Below, one piece after another: positions 19,228 through 28,900 of a stretch of 64,000 nt of DNA. This stretch comes from Burkholderiaceae bacterium. Its GTDB lineage: Bacteria; Pseudomonadota; Gammaproteobacteria; Burkholderiales; Burkholderiaceae_C. The notes below the pieces were generated by a model. That model ran no database searches and had not been told where the DNA came from. It saw only the letters and a program-made list of their open reading frames with translations. The stretch lies in assembly GCA_017856435.1 (NCBI GenBank), contig JAFMFB010000009.1, positions 1 through 64,000 of the forward strand, written 5' to 3'. A program made the position numbers and the translations under genes. Every line of letters begins with the position of its first letter. Position 1 is the first letter of the stretch.

Positions 19228-20376
19228 TCAGCGCAAGGCCTCGATTAGCCTGGGTAAAACCTTTTTCAGGCTGTTCAGATCACCAGCGGGTGCCAGCAAA
19301 TCAAGATGCGGCAAAGCAGTCTGCATGCCCTGGCTGATTGGCTCGTAGCCCGGCTGGTCCAGCAGTGGATTGAGCCAAACCACCCGCCGGGCCCTGCGCC
19401 TTAGCTGGGCCAGTGAACTGGCGAGCAAACCTGTGTCTCCGGTGTCATACCCGTCGCTCAGTATCACCACGGCAGTCCGTGAATTGACAATTCGCGCGGC
19501 TTGTTCGCGATTGAATTGGGCCAGGCTCTCACCGATTCGTGTCCCTCCTGCCCATCCTTCAGCGAGCACATGAAGCCGTTCCTGGGCACGAGCAGGATCG
19601 GGATCATGCAAAGCCTTGGAGACGCCAGTCATATGGGTATGAAAAATGAAGGTATTCACATCCTGCATTTCTGCCCCGAGTGCTCGCGCCAATCGCAAAT
19701 AAAAAAAGCTGTACTGCACCATGGACCGACTGACATCGATCAGCAGCACAAGTCGGGGCCGAACACGGCGACGGTCTCGCCATTGCAAATCAAAGGGGAT
19801 GCCTCCACTGGAAACGCTGTGCCGGATGGTGGCATGCAAATCCATCTTTTTTCCGTTGCGCGCGCGCGCCAGGCGTCTCATGCGGATGTATCGAAGCTGG
19901 CGTGCAAAATGGCGGACCAGCGCTTCCACTTCAAGCAAGTGTTCTCGCTGCATCAATTCCCGAAAATCACTGGAGCTTGTCCTGGGTTGCCGACTCGCAG
20001 CCTGTCGGGGCCTGACCTCTTCCAGCGATGGATCCTCGCGCTCCTGTTGGCTGGGTGGGCCCAGCGCTTGCTCTCCACTAAGAAAGCCGTGCTTGCCATC
20101 GATTTTTTCAGGCCGCTGCCACTGGTTGGCTGGCAAAAACCACGCATCGAACAATTTGTCAAAACGCCGCCATTCATCGGCTCTGCCACATAGCAAGGAC
20201 CGAAGACTCCAGCGCAGAAGGCTCGGATCAAACAGACCCACCTGATCAGCAACCTGTAATACCTCCATGCCAGCACCGGCACCAAGCGCGAAACCATTGG
20301 CATGTAAAAAGGTCGGGAACTGGGCCAGCCGATTGCTGGCCAATTTCTCGAGCGTGACCGTCGACTCCTCTAGCAT
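19228..20376 (-). CDS. coxE: CoxE-like von Willebrand factor A domain protein
   Basis: A 382-residue cytoplasmic VWA protein. A metal-ion-dependent adhesion site is visible as DVSRS (214-218) in LLIDVSRSMVQYS, with later TRIGESL and ILSDGYDTGD segments completing the site. CoxE works with the AAA+ ATPase CoxD, which acts in maturing the [CuSMoO2] centre of CO dehydrogenase in Oligotropha/Afipia carboxidovorans. The N-terminal ~200 residues are CoxE-type sequence rich in Arg and Gln. The ATG overlaps the end of coxD by seven bases, so the two are likely translationally coupled. Confidence 0.88.
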   Translation of the reverse strand: MLEESTVTLEKLASNRLAQFPTFLHANGFALGAGAGMEVLQVADQVGLFDPSLLRWSLRSLLCGRADEWRRFDKLFDAWFLPANQWQRPEKIDGKHGFLSGEQALGPPSQQEREDPSLEEVRPRQAASRQPRTSSSDFRELMQREHLLEVEALVRHFARQLRYIRMRRLARARNGKKMDLHATIRHSVSSGGIPFDLQWRDRRRVRPRLVLLIDVSRSMVQYSFFYLRLARALGAEMQDVNTFIFHTHMTGVSKALHDPDPARAQERLHVLAEGWAGGTRIGESLAQFNREQAARIVNSRTAVVILSDGYDTGDTGLLASSLAQLRRRARRVVWLNPLLDQPGYEPISQGMQTALPHLDLLAPAGDLNSLKKVLPRLIEALR

Positions 20377-21263
20377 GCTGCGGCAAGACGGGCCACGACC
20401 TCAGGCGTCAGTGTCACGTGGTCTTCACGGGTTTTGATCAGCGCTCCAAGGGTCTGCATGATTCGCTCAGCACCATCTTTTTCAATGGTGCTGATTCCCA
20501 ACCGCAACAATGCGGCTGTCCAGTCGAGTGTTTCAGCCACACCCGGCTTCTTTTGCAATTCCAGGCGACGCAAACCCTGTACAAAGGCGACTATTTGCAG
20601 TGCCAACTGGGCCGGAGCCTGCGGCGCCTTGGCATGCACAATGGCCAGTTCCTTGTCGTAATCCGGGTAGTCCACATATTGATAAAGGCACCGTCTGCGC
20701 AAAGCATCCGAGAGCTCGCGGGTGCCATTTGAAGTGATGACTACCAGCGGACGACTTATGGCGTGCAGTGTGCCAAGCTCCGGAATCGACATTTGAAAGT
20801 CCGAGAGCAATTCAAGCAGATAGGCTTCAAAAGCCTCATCAGCGCGATCAACTTCATCAATCAACAGCACGGGGGGCTTGTCGCAGCTTATTGCCTCAAG
20901 CAAGGGGCGCCTGAGCAGGTAGCGCTCGGAGAATATGTCCTGCTCTTTTTGAGCCATGCCTCTTTCATCCTGCTCCAGCAACTTGATGGCCAGTAGCTGG
21001 CGCTGGTAATTCCATTCGTACATGGCCGAATGGGCATCCAGCCCCTCATAACACTGCAGTCGAATCAAGCGGGTTTTACGCAAGGCAGCTAGTACTTTGG
21101 CAACTTCGGTCTTGCCAACACCGGCATCACCCTCCAGTAGCAGGGGCCGCTGCAAGTCCTGCATCAAAAGCAGTGCTGCCGCAAGGCTTCCATCGGCGAT
21201 ATACCCGAGTTGTTCCAGATCACTCTGCAACTCGGTCAACATGAGTCCCCGATCCTCGATCAT
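20370..21263 (-). CDS. coxD: CoxD-like MoxR-family AAA+ ATPase
   Basis: A 297-residue MoxR-type AAA+ ATPase. Walker A GDAGVGKT is at 45-52, Walker B in PPVLLIDEVDRADE, and sensor-1 in PLVVITSNGTRELS. In the CO-oxidising model organism, CoxD is needed for building the sulfurated, copper-bearing molybdenum centre. Adjacent coxE supplies the VWA partner. The start may be the ATG at 21263 or one seven codons later (21242), which has GGGGA just upstream. coxG lies two bases away. The coxD-coxE pair downstream of the structural genes strengthens the reading of this cluster as a true CO dehydrogenase locus. Confidence 0.9.
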   Translation of the reverse strand: MIEDRGLMLTELQSDLEQLGYIADGSLAAALLLMQDLQRPLLLEGDAGVGKTEVAKVLAALRKTRLIRLQCYEGLDAHSAMYEWNYQRQLLAIKLLEQDERGMAQKEQDIFSERYLLRRPLLEAISCDKPPVLLIDEVDRADEAFEAYLLELLSDFQMSIPELGTLHAISRPLVVITSNGTRELSDALRRRCLYQYVDYPDYDKELAIVHAKAPQAPAQLALQIVAFVQGLRRLELQKKPGVAETLDWTAALLRLGISTIEKDGAERIMQTLGALIKTREDHVTLTPEVVARLAAAC

Positions 21264-21265
21264 GG

Positions 21266-21919
21266 CTATTTCTTAGACCCCATCAAGCTTTTCAGCCAAT
21301 CCTTGATGACGCCCCAAAGTAGACCAAAGGCACTTAAGTGGGTTGGGGCCGCTGACGGATCGGCTACAGCTGCAGTCGCTGATATTGAAACTGACGCTGC
21401 CCCGGGCTGCTGAAGGTTGCCTTCCGACCCGGTACCTGATCCAGCGGGTGAGGCTTGTGCATTCAGCGTCTGAACCCTTGCGGCAAAATTTGCAGCAAAC
21501 TGCTTGAGAACCTGATCTGACACTGAAGACATCATCCGACCGCCAAATGCAGCGGCCTTGCCATTGACTGACACCTCACTGTGTCCGACCAGATTGGAAC
21601 TGTTTTCATCAACCGCCTCAATTTGAGCCGTCAAATCCATCGAGGCGCCCGAGCTGCCGGTTGAGTCTGTTCCCTTGCCAATCAGGCGCAGTACCCGCTT
21701 GGATTCGTCTACCTGCTTGAGCTCGATCTCGCCGCGAAAGGACATGCTGGCCGGGCCAAACTTGACAGATACTGTTCCCTTGTAGTTGTTTGCATCCAGG
21801 CGTTCGGTAATTTTTGCGCCGGGCATACAGCCGGCTACGCTTTCTATATCTTGCAGCAGCTTCCAGGCAACGGACGCAGATCCCGGCATGGGAAAGGTTT
21901 TATCGAGTGTGACGTTCAT
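21266..21919 (-). CDS. coxG: CoxG-like SRPBCC protein (CO dehydrogenase membrane/quinone partner)
   Basis: A 217-residue protein with an N-terminal SRPBCC domain (about 1-145; motif GSASVAWKLLQDIESVAGCMPG near residues 13-34), a Ser/Ala/Gly-rich linker, and a C-terminal amphipathic hydrophobic helix ending in KDWLKSLMGSKK that could bind the membrane. CoxG proteins recruit CO dehydrogenase to the membrane, and work on mycobacterial homologues implicates them in quinone handling. Here coxG comes directly after coxL, separated by 68 bases containing a hairpin. coxD follows two bases later. Confidence 0.88.
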   Translation of the reverse strand: MNVTLDKTFPMPGSASVAWKLLQDIESVAGCMPGAKITERLDANNYKGTVSVKFGPASMSFRGEIELKQVDESKRVLRLIGKGTDSTGSSGASMDLTAQIEAVDENSSNLVGHSEVSVNGKAAAFGGRMMSSVSDQVLKQFAANFAARVQTLNAQASPAGSGTGSEGNLQQPGAASVSISATAAVADPSAAPTHLSAFGLLWGVIKDWLKSLMGSKK

Positions 21920-21943
21920 AGGTTTTCTTCATCCATAAAAATA

Positions 21944-21973
21944 ATGCCGGCACCGCATGCACGATGCCGGCAT
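21944..21973 (-). terminator. Hairpin between coxL and coxG (attenuator or processing site)
   Basis: A perfect 9-base inverted repeat, ATGCCGGCA (21944-21952) and TGCCGGCAT (21965-21973), with a 12-base loop. In the direction of cox transcription it is followed by a T-rich run (TATTTTTA). It could terminate part of the transcription after coxL, or protect the coxMSL part of the message. Confidence 0.55.
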
Positions 21974-21987
21974 GCCACGCCTGTGGC

Positions 21988-24402
21988 TTAGCGTTTATTC
22001 ACCCCGGTCGCATTGCAGGTCTGCCAGACCCTATAGGCGTTGTGGGGCATATCCATATGGGTCACTCCCAGATGGGCAAAGGCATCGACCACAGCGTTGG
22101 TGAAGCAGGGAATACCTCCCACATGAGGTGACTCGGCTACACCTTTGGCACCAATCGGATGATGCGGACACGGTGTGACCGTATGGTCAGTCTCCCATAC
22201 CGGGGTTTCCACAGCGGTCGGGATAAAGTAATCCATCAGGCTGTTGCCCAGATGGTTGCCACTTTCGTCAAAGGGAACTTGCTGGCCCATCGCCACCGCA
22301 TAGGCCTCGGTCAAACCTCCATGGATCTGACCTTCGATAATCATCGGGTTGATCCGTGTACCGCAATCGTCCAGCGCATAAAAACGCCGCACCTTGGTTT
22401 CACCGGTGTATTTGTCAATATCCACAACACACAGATAGGCGCCAAACGGATAGGTCAGGTTGGGTGGGTCGTAGTAGGACACGGCGTTCAAGCCCTGCTC
22501 CATGCCAGCTGGCAAATTACCCGTATGGGAAACGAGGCAGAGCTCTTTCATGGTCTTGAACTGTGACGGGTTGCCCTTGACTTTGAAACGGTCAATCTCC
22601 CACTCGAGATCACCCTCGGACACTTCCAGCAAGTGGGCAGCAATTTTCTTGGCCTTGTCCTTGATCTTGCGGGCTGCCTGGGCGGTCGCAGCGCCAGACA
22701 CTGGGGTGGAACGTGAGCCCCAGGTACCTGCTCCATAAGGTGATTTGTCAGTATCGCCCTCCTCCACCACGATATCCGAAGCAGGCAGCCCCAGTTCGGT
22801 GGCGATGATCTGGGAGTAGGTTGTGGCATGGCCCTGACCCTGAGTCATGGTGCCCAATCGGGCGATGACACCCCCGGTCGGATGAACTCGAATTTCGCAG
22901 CTGTCAAACAGACCAATGCCCAGGATGTCACACACCTTGGTCGGTCCGGCACCCACGATTTCGGTAAAGGTAGACAAGCCAATGCCCATCAATGTCGGGC
23001 AGTTGGGGTCAGCACGCTTGGCGGCCTGCTCCTTGCGAAGGCCTTCGTAATCCACAGCTTCAAGCACCTTGTCCAGAGCGGTGTGATAATCGCCCGAGTC
23101 CAGCGTCCAGCCAAAGGGCGTGGTAAATGGAAACTGGTCTTTCTTGACGAAGTTTCGACGACGAATCTCGGCCTTATCCATGCCCAACTTCTGGGCCAGG
23201 ACATCGATCATGCGTTCGATCAGATAAATCGCCTCGGTCACCCGCAGTGAGCAACGATAGGCAACCCCCCCTGGGGCCTTGTTGGTAAATACGGCATCCA
23301 CTCGGCAGTAAGCGTTGGGGATGGCATATGAGCCAGTGCAGATGGAAAAAAGTCCAGCTGGAAACTTGGTAGCCGAAACATGCGAATTGAACGCACCATG
23401 ATCGGCCAGCGCTGAAAATCGCAGCCCCTTGATAACGCCATTCTTGTCCGCAGCAAGCTCGCCCACGCCGTGGTAGTCGCGGGCAAAGCTGGAAGTTGAA
23501 ATATTTTCAATTCTGGACTCGACCCATTTGATCGGCAAACCGGTCACGATGGACGCCACGGTTGCAACCACATAGCCCGGATAGATGGGCACCTTGTTGC
23601 CAAAACCACCACCGATATCGCCACCGACAACGCGGATCTTGCTCTCGGGGATGGATGAGAGCATGGCCAGCACAGTGCGAAATAGGTGTGGCACCTGGGT
23701 TGAGACGTAGACGGTAAGATTTCCAGTAGCCTTGCTGAAAGACGCCACACAACCACAGGTCTCTAGCGGGCTAGGGTGAACACGCGGATTCAGAATTTCT
23801 TCGCGGACCACCACGTCAGCACTGTTGAAAGCAGCATCTGCCGCCTCCTTGTTGCCAGCCTCCCAGGTAAAGATATGGTTGGGATGCGTACGTGGGCCGT
23901 GAGTCAGGTCCTTCTTGTCCACGATGTCTTCCCGCAAAACAGGTGCATCCGGCAGCATCGCTTTTTTGGGGTCGACGATGACAGGCAACTCTTCGTAATC
24001 GACCTCAACCAGGGCTGCGCCATCGGCAGCTGCATAGCGATCGCTGGCCAGAACCATGGCCACCTCTTGCAACTGGAAGTGGACTTTTTGATCCGCGAGA
24101 ACAGCCTGTACATCACCTCCAACGGTAGGCATCCAGTGCAAATTGACCGGCTTCAGATCTTCTGCAGTGAGTACCGCCACCACACCGGGACAGGCCAGGG
24201 CCTTGGTTTTGTCAATTTTCTTGATGCGGGCATGGGCATAGGGGCTACGCACGAGGGCACCAAAGAGCATGCCGGGCATTTTGATGTCATCGACATAACT
24301 GCCCTGACCGCGGATAAAGCGAGCATCTTCCTTGCGGAGCATGGAGGTGCCCATACCCTGCAATTTATCTTCGCGTTCCTTCAGTTCATTCATGTTTCCC
24401 AT
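21988..24402 (-). CDS. coxL: Aerobic carbon monoxide dehydrogenase large subunit (form I-like)
   Basis: An 804-residue molybdenum hydroxylase of the xanthine oxidase family, carrying the Mo-Cu centre that oxidises CO to CO2. The loop at 381-387 reads AYRCSLR. Cys384 aligns with the copper-binding Cys388 of the Oligotropha enzyme, and the loop is form I (AYxCSFR) rather than form II (AYRGAGR), except that position 386 is Leu. Other active-site landmarks are GGGFGNK (264-270), Gln236 in STQVPHLFR, and Glu757 in GAKGVAES, the equivalent of the Mo-proximal catalytic glutamate. AAGGAG nine bases before the ATG supports the start. Gene order coxM-coxS-coxL also matches form I. CO oxidation is likely but not proven. 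Confidence 0.93.
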   Translation of the reverse strand: MGNMNELKEREDKLQGMGTSMLRKEDARFIRGQGSYVDDIKMPGMLFGALVRSPYAHARIKKIDKTKALACPGVVAVLTAEDLKPVNLHWMPTVGGDVQAVLADQKVHFQLQEVAMVLASDRYAAADGAALVEVDYEELPVIVDPKKAMLPDAPVLREDIVDKKDLTHGPRTHPNHIFTWEAGNKEAADAAFNSADVVVREEILNPRVHPSPLETCGCVASFSKATGNLTVYVSTQVPHLFRTVLAMLSSIPESKIRVVGGDIGGGFGNKVPIYPGYVVATVASIVTGLPIKWVESRIENISTSSFARDYHGVGELAADKNGVIKGLRFSALADHGAFNSHVSATKFPAGLFSICTGSYAIPNAYCRVDAVFTNKAPGGVAYRCSLRVTEAIYLIERMIDVLAQKLGMDKAEIRRRNFVKKDQFPFTTPFGWTLDSGDYHTALDKVLEAVDYEGLRKEQAAKRADPNCPTLMGIGLSTFTEIVGAGPTKVCDILGIGLFDSCEIRVHPTGGVIARLGTMTQGQGHATTYSQIIATELGLPASDIVVEEGDTDKSPYGAGTWGSRSTPVSGAATAQAARKIKDKAKKIAAHLLEVSEGDLEWEIDRFKVKGNPSQFKTMKELCLVSHTGNLPAGMEQGLNAVSYYDPPNLTYPFGAYLCVVDIDKYTGETKVRRFYALDDCGTRINPMIIEGQIHGGLTEAYAVAMGQQVPFDESGNHLGNSLMDYFIPTAVETPVWETDHTVTPCPHHPIGAKGVAESPHVGGIPCFTNAVVDAFAHLGVTHMDMPHNAYRVWQTCNATGVNKR

Positions 24403-24430
24403 TTGGAAGTCTCCTTAAAGTCTATTCGGA

Positions 24431-24916
24431 TCAGGCCGGCGTGGCTGCAAGCCTTTGGGCTGCAAGCTGAACTGCCTTGACAATGTTCTGGTAACCCGTG
24501 CAACGGCACAGATTACCGGCGATTCCGTACCGGATTTCCTGTTCGGTCGGGTTCGGGTTTTCTTTCAATAGTCGGTAGGCGCGGGTAAGCATGCCGGGTG
24601 TGCAAAAACCGCATTGCAGGCCATGCGCCTCATGAAACGCTTGCTGCACAGCATGCAGCACGCCGCCCTGCTCCAACCCCTCGACGGTTAGCAGATCCGA
24701 GCCATCGCACTGCACCGAAAGGACAGTGCAGGATTTGACAGAACGTCCGTCCAGATCGACAGTGCAGGCGCCGCAATGAGAGGTTTCGCAACCTATATGG
24801 GGGCCTGTGTGCATCAATTTTTCACGCAATGTATGGATCAGCAATTCGCGTGACTCCACATCGGTTTGAACATCCTTGCCGTTTAGTTTGAAAGATACTT
24901 TATGGGTAGTGGCCAT
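24431..24916 (-). CDS. coxS: Aerobic carbon monoxide dehydrogenase small (iron-sulfur) subunit
   Basis: A 161-residue protein with two [2Fe-2S] clusters that pass electrons from the Mo site to the flavoprotein. The plant-type ferredoxin cluster ligands are Cys43, Cys48, Cys51 and Cys63 ([10 protein letters not shown] ... SC). The proximal cluster in the helical C-terminal domain is bound by Cys102, Cys105, Cys137 and Cys139 ([15 protein letters not shown]). Length and motif spacing are standard. AGGAGA lies about nine bases before the ATG. The gene is 28 bases upstream of coxL and 21 after coxM in one operon. Confidence 0.95.
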   Translation of the reverse strand: MATTHKVSFKLNGKDVQTDVESRELLIHTLREKLMHTGPHIGCETSHCGACTVDLDGRSVKSCTVLSVQCDGSDLLTVEGLEQGGVLHAVQQAFHEAHGLQCGFCTPGMLTRAYRLLKENPNPTEQEIRYGIAGNLCRCTGYQNIVKAVQLAAQRLAATPA

Positions 24917-24937
24917 GTTGGGGTCTCCTAGATTTAA

Positions 24938-25807
24938 TTAGGCCTGGTTGGCACGTTGATAGGCCAACTTCAATGCGCGCCGAGTCATCTCGCCGCACAT
25001 GGCGCGTTTGTATTCCTCATCACCACGCTGGTCAGGCATGGGCTCGCAGATACTCATGGCCAGGCGAGCCGCCTCATTCAGTAGCGCATCATCAATGGAC
25101 TTGCCCATCACCAGCGCTTCCGCGTCCCGAGCCCGCAAAGCGGTGGATGCCACATTGGTCAGGGCAATCGAGACCTGTGTGACCTTTGCGCCCTTGCACT
25201 GCATCTGCACAGCCGTTGCAGCCGTGGCGTAATCCCCCGTCTTGCGCTTGAGTTTCTGGTAGGCGCAGCCACTGCCAGCAGCAGGTATGGGAATCCGGAT
25301 CTGGGTCAGGATTTCGCCAGGCTCCAGCAAAGTGGAATACAAGCCGAGAAAATATCCGTCCGCCTTGACCGTGCGAGAGCCTCCAGGTCCCTTAAGCACA
25401 AAGGAAGCATCCAGTGCCATCATCAGCGCCGGATGATCATTGCCAGGATCGCCATGTGAAATATCGCCCCCGATAGTTCCCTTGTAGCGAACCTGCGGAT
25501 CTGCAATCAGGGCGGCACCCTCAACCAGCAGCGGGACCTTGCTGGCCAGCAGGCTGGAGTTGACGATTTCATGTTCGGTAGTCATCGCCCCGATATGGAT
25601 TTCATTGCCAGCCTCTGCAATGCCCCGTAACTCGCCGATCTTTCCCAAGTCTATGAGGTGGGCCGGTTCTGCAAACCTGAGCTTCATCATGGGCAACAGA
25701 CTGTGCCCGCCAGCCAGCAGTTTGGCATCTTCGCCAAGATCGCCCAGCAGTTTCAAAGCCTCAGGCACGGTTCGAGGGGCGTGGTATTCAAAGTGTGAAG
25801 TGATCAC
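24938..25807 (-). CDS. coxM: Aerobic carbon monoxide dehydrogenase medium (FAD) subunit
   Basis: A 289-residue FAD-binding subunit. The two pyrophosphate-binding motifs are AGGHSLLPMMK (32-42) and TIGGDISHGDPGND (111-124), which match CoxM proteins. A C-terminal CO-dehydrogenase flavoprotein domain follows. It accepts electrons from CoxS and passes them to the respiratory chain. The start codon is GTG at 25807 with AAGGAG six bases upstream. As first gene of the cluster it is preceded by a region with two palindromes, which probably contains the cox promoter. Confidence 0.94.
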   Translation of the reverse strand: MITSHFEYHAPRTVPEALKLLGDLGEDAKLLAGGHSLLPMMKLRFAEPAHLIDLGKIGELRGIAEAGNEIHIGAMTTEHEIVNSSLLASKVPLLVEGAALIADPQVRYKGTIGGDISHGDPGNDHPALMMALDASFVLKGPGGSRTVKADGYFLGLYSTLLEPGEILTQIRIPIPAAGSGCAYQKLKRKTGDYATAATAVQMQCKGAKVTQVSIALTNVASTALRARDAEALVMGKSIDDALLNEAARLAMSICEPMPDQRGDEEYKRAMCGEMTRRALKLAYQRANQA

Positions 25808-25856
25808 GTAGTCTCCTTGTACAAAGGTTTAAATCGATGTCCAGACGCGCATGAAT

Positions 25857-25887
25857 GTTCAATTTTTGAACGACTCATGGCCCATGA
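25857..25887. promoter_or_regulatory. Two palindromes upstream of coxM (operator candidates)
   Basis: Two inverted repeats lie next to each other 50-80 bases before the coxM start: GTTCAA-TTT-TTGAAC (25857-25871, perfect 6-base arms) and TCATGG-C-CCATGA (25875-25887, perfect 6-base arms). Both are the right size for dimeric regulators. No clear sigma-70 promoter can be pinned down next to them. Confidence 0.4.
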
Positions 25888-25986
25888 AATGGATCGTTAG
25901 GCTATGGCCGGAATTATTGAAAGCGGAAATCATGCACGAAATCATGACGATCTGCAGTGAAGTCGAGAAAATTACCCCCCAGGGGA

Positions 25987-28900
25987 TCAACCCACCCAGC
26001 GCCGAGCGTTTTGCCACAAGCGCATCCATGGGCTTGGGCGGCTTCGGTCCGCGCTGGTCCAACTCATCTGGATATTTCGAAACACCCGCTCAGGGTGGGG
26101 CATCATGGCAGTGAAACGACCATCTGGTGTCGTAACGCCCGTCAGTCCGCCAACACTGCCGTTTGGATTGGCAGGATACGTCTCGGTCGGAGCGCCGAAG
26201 TTGTCGACAAACCGGAGGGATGAAATGACTTTGGCCGCATTGCCACGCTGGGCAAAATTGGCAAACCCTTCCCCGTGTGCCACCGCAATCGGCATCCGGC
26301 TGCCAGCCATCCCCTGAAAGAACAGACTGGGAGATGCCAAAACTTCCACCATCGAAAAACGCGCCTCAAACCGCTCGCTTCGGTTGGTGGTAAAGCGCGG
26401 CCAGTCCTGGGCACCCGGGATAAAGTCTGCCAGTTCGGCAAACATCTGACATCCGTTGCAAACACCAAGCCCGAAAGTGTCCTGGCGTTCGAAAAATTGG
26501 ACAAATTGCTCAAGCACAGAAGGGTTAAAGGTGATGGACCGCGCCCAGCCAATGCCAGCCCCCAGCGTGTCCCCGTAACTGAAGCCGCCGCAAGCGACCA
26601 GTCCCTTGAATTCCGACAGTTGGGCGCGACCATTTTGCAAGTCGGTCATATGAACATCGTAGGCGTCGAAACCGGCCTCGGTAAAAGCATAGGCCATTTC
26701 AATATGAGAATTCACCCCCTGCTCACGCAGGACCGCGACTCTGGGGCGAGCGCTCAGCAAGCCGGGCGCAGCGTACACACTTTCATCGGGATTAAATGTG
26801 AGGCGCAGGTGCAGGCCCGGATCGTTGGGTGCGCCAGCGCTTTCATGCTCCTGGTTGGCACACTCGGTATTGTCGCGTTGCTGGCAGATTTTCCAGCTCA
26901 CGCTGTCCCAGACCTGATGCAAATCTGCAAGGGATGCAGTAAATACCAGCTTGGTATCACGCCATATCTGTAGTTCATCTGCGCCAGCCCCGCTGGGTCG
27001 GGTCTTGCCGATTACATGACTGTTTTTGGACAGACCGTATTCGCGCAAGACCGCCAAAGTCGCATCGCGTTGGGCGGCTCTAACTTGCAGGACCACGCCC
27101 AGCTCTTCATTGAACAGGGCCTTGAGGGTGAGCTCGTCGCGCCGGGCGCTGACCTGGGATGCCCAGTTCTTGCCATCTCCGGCGTCCATGCGACTGTCTG
27201 AAATGCCATCGCCTTCGGTGACCAACAAGTCAATGTTAAGGGCCACCCCGACATGGCCAGCAAAGGCCATTTCAGCCACGGCAGCGATCAGACCACCGTC
27301 GCTTCGATCGTGGTAGGCCAGCAGGAACCCCTGCTCGCGCAAGTCATTGACAGCTTTGACCAAACTCACCAGGTCCTGGGGGTCATCCAGATCCGGAACG
27401 AGATCCCCCGTCTGATTCAGGGTTTGGGCCAGGATAGAGCCAGCCATGCGGTTACGACCCTTGCCCAGATCCACCAGGATCAGGCAACTGTCCTCGGACC
27501 GGTCCAGTTGTGGCGTCAATGTTGCGCGTACATCGGGCAAGGTAGCGAAGGCACTGATGATCAGCGAGACCGGAGAAGTGACCTTGCGTTGCTCTTGGCC
27601 TACCTGCCATTGGGTTCGCATGGACAAACTGTCCTTGCCCACGGGGATCGAAATCCCGAGAGCCGGGCACAATTCCATGCCCACTGCTCTGACCGTTTCG
27701 TAAAGCGCTGCGTCCTCTCCAGGCTCGCCGCAGGCGGCCATCCAGTTGGCAGACAACTTGATACGTGACAACTCGATTGGGGCCGCTAGCAGATTGGTAA
27801 TAGCCTCAGCCACTGCCATACGGCCTGATGCCGGGGCATCCTGCACGGCCAGGGGGGTACGCTCTCCCATGGCCATCGCCTCCCCGGCAAACCCTTTGTA
27901 ATCGGCCAAGGTCACTGCCACGTCAGCAACCGGCACCTGCCAGGGGCCAACCATCTGGTCGCGGTGGGTCAGGCCGCCCACCGCGCGGTCACCAATGGTG
28001 ATCAGAAATCTCTTGGACGCCACCGTCGGATGACTCAAGACATCGATCACTGCCTTTTGCAGCAGGACGCCATCCAGGTTAATTGGCGCAAAGTTACGCG
28101 CTACCGTGTGAACCTGCCGATGCATCTTGGGTGGCTTGCCCAGCAGGACATCCATAGGCATATCCACCGCAGGAGACTGCCCAGCTTCAGCCAGAACCAG
28201 TTGGCGCGCCTCGGTTGCCACCCCAACGACTGCATACGGACAGCGCTCCCGCTCACAAAAGGACTTGAAAAGGGGCAAGGACTCAGGCGCAATGGCCAGC
28301 ACATAGCGCTCCTGACTTTCATTGCACCAGATTTCCTTGGGGGCCAGCCCCGACTCTTCGAGTGGAACGGCCCGCAGATCAAAGCGGGCGCCGCGACCGG
28401 CATCGTTGGTCAATTCAGGAAAGGCGTTGGACAAGCCTCCCGCCCCCACATCGTGAATAGCAAGAATTGGGTTGTTGTCTGCCTGAGCCCAGCAATGGTT
28501 GATGACTTCCTGGGCTCGTCGCTCGATCTCTGGGTTTCCGCGCTGTACGGAATCAAAGTCCAGTTCGGCTGCGTTGGCGCCGGTGGCCATGGAACTTGCC
28601 GCTCCCCCGCCCATGCCGATGCGCATGCCGGGCCCACCCAGCTGAATTAACAGGGTGCCACTGGGGAACTCAATTTTCCTGGTCAGCCTGGCGTCAATAG
28701 TGCCCAGCCCCCCTGCAATCATGATGGGCTTGTGATAGCCACGCAGCACCGTGTCCTGCTGGCTGGTCACGGTTTGCTCGTACTCACGAAAATAACCGCA
28801 CAGGTTGGGCCGGCCGAATTCATTGTTGAACGCTGCGCCCCCCAGAGGTCCTTCCACCATGATCTGCAAGGGACTGGCGATGTGATCCGGTTTTCCATCC

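Noticed and set aside
23776-24480. A 234-codon plus-strand frame opposite coxL and coxS
   Set aside because: It overlaps two strongly supported cox genes and has no recognisable motif.
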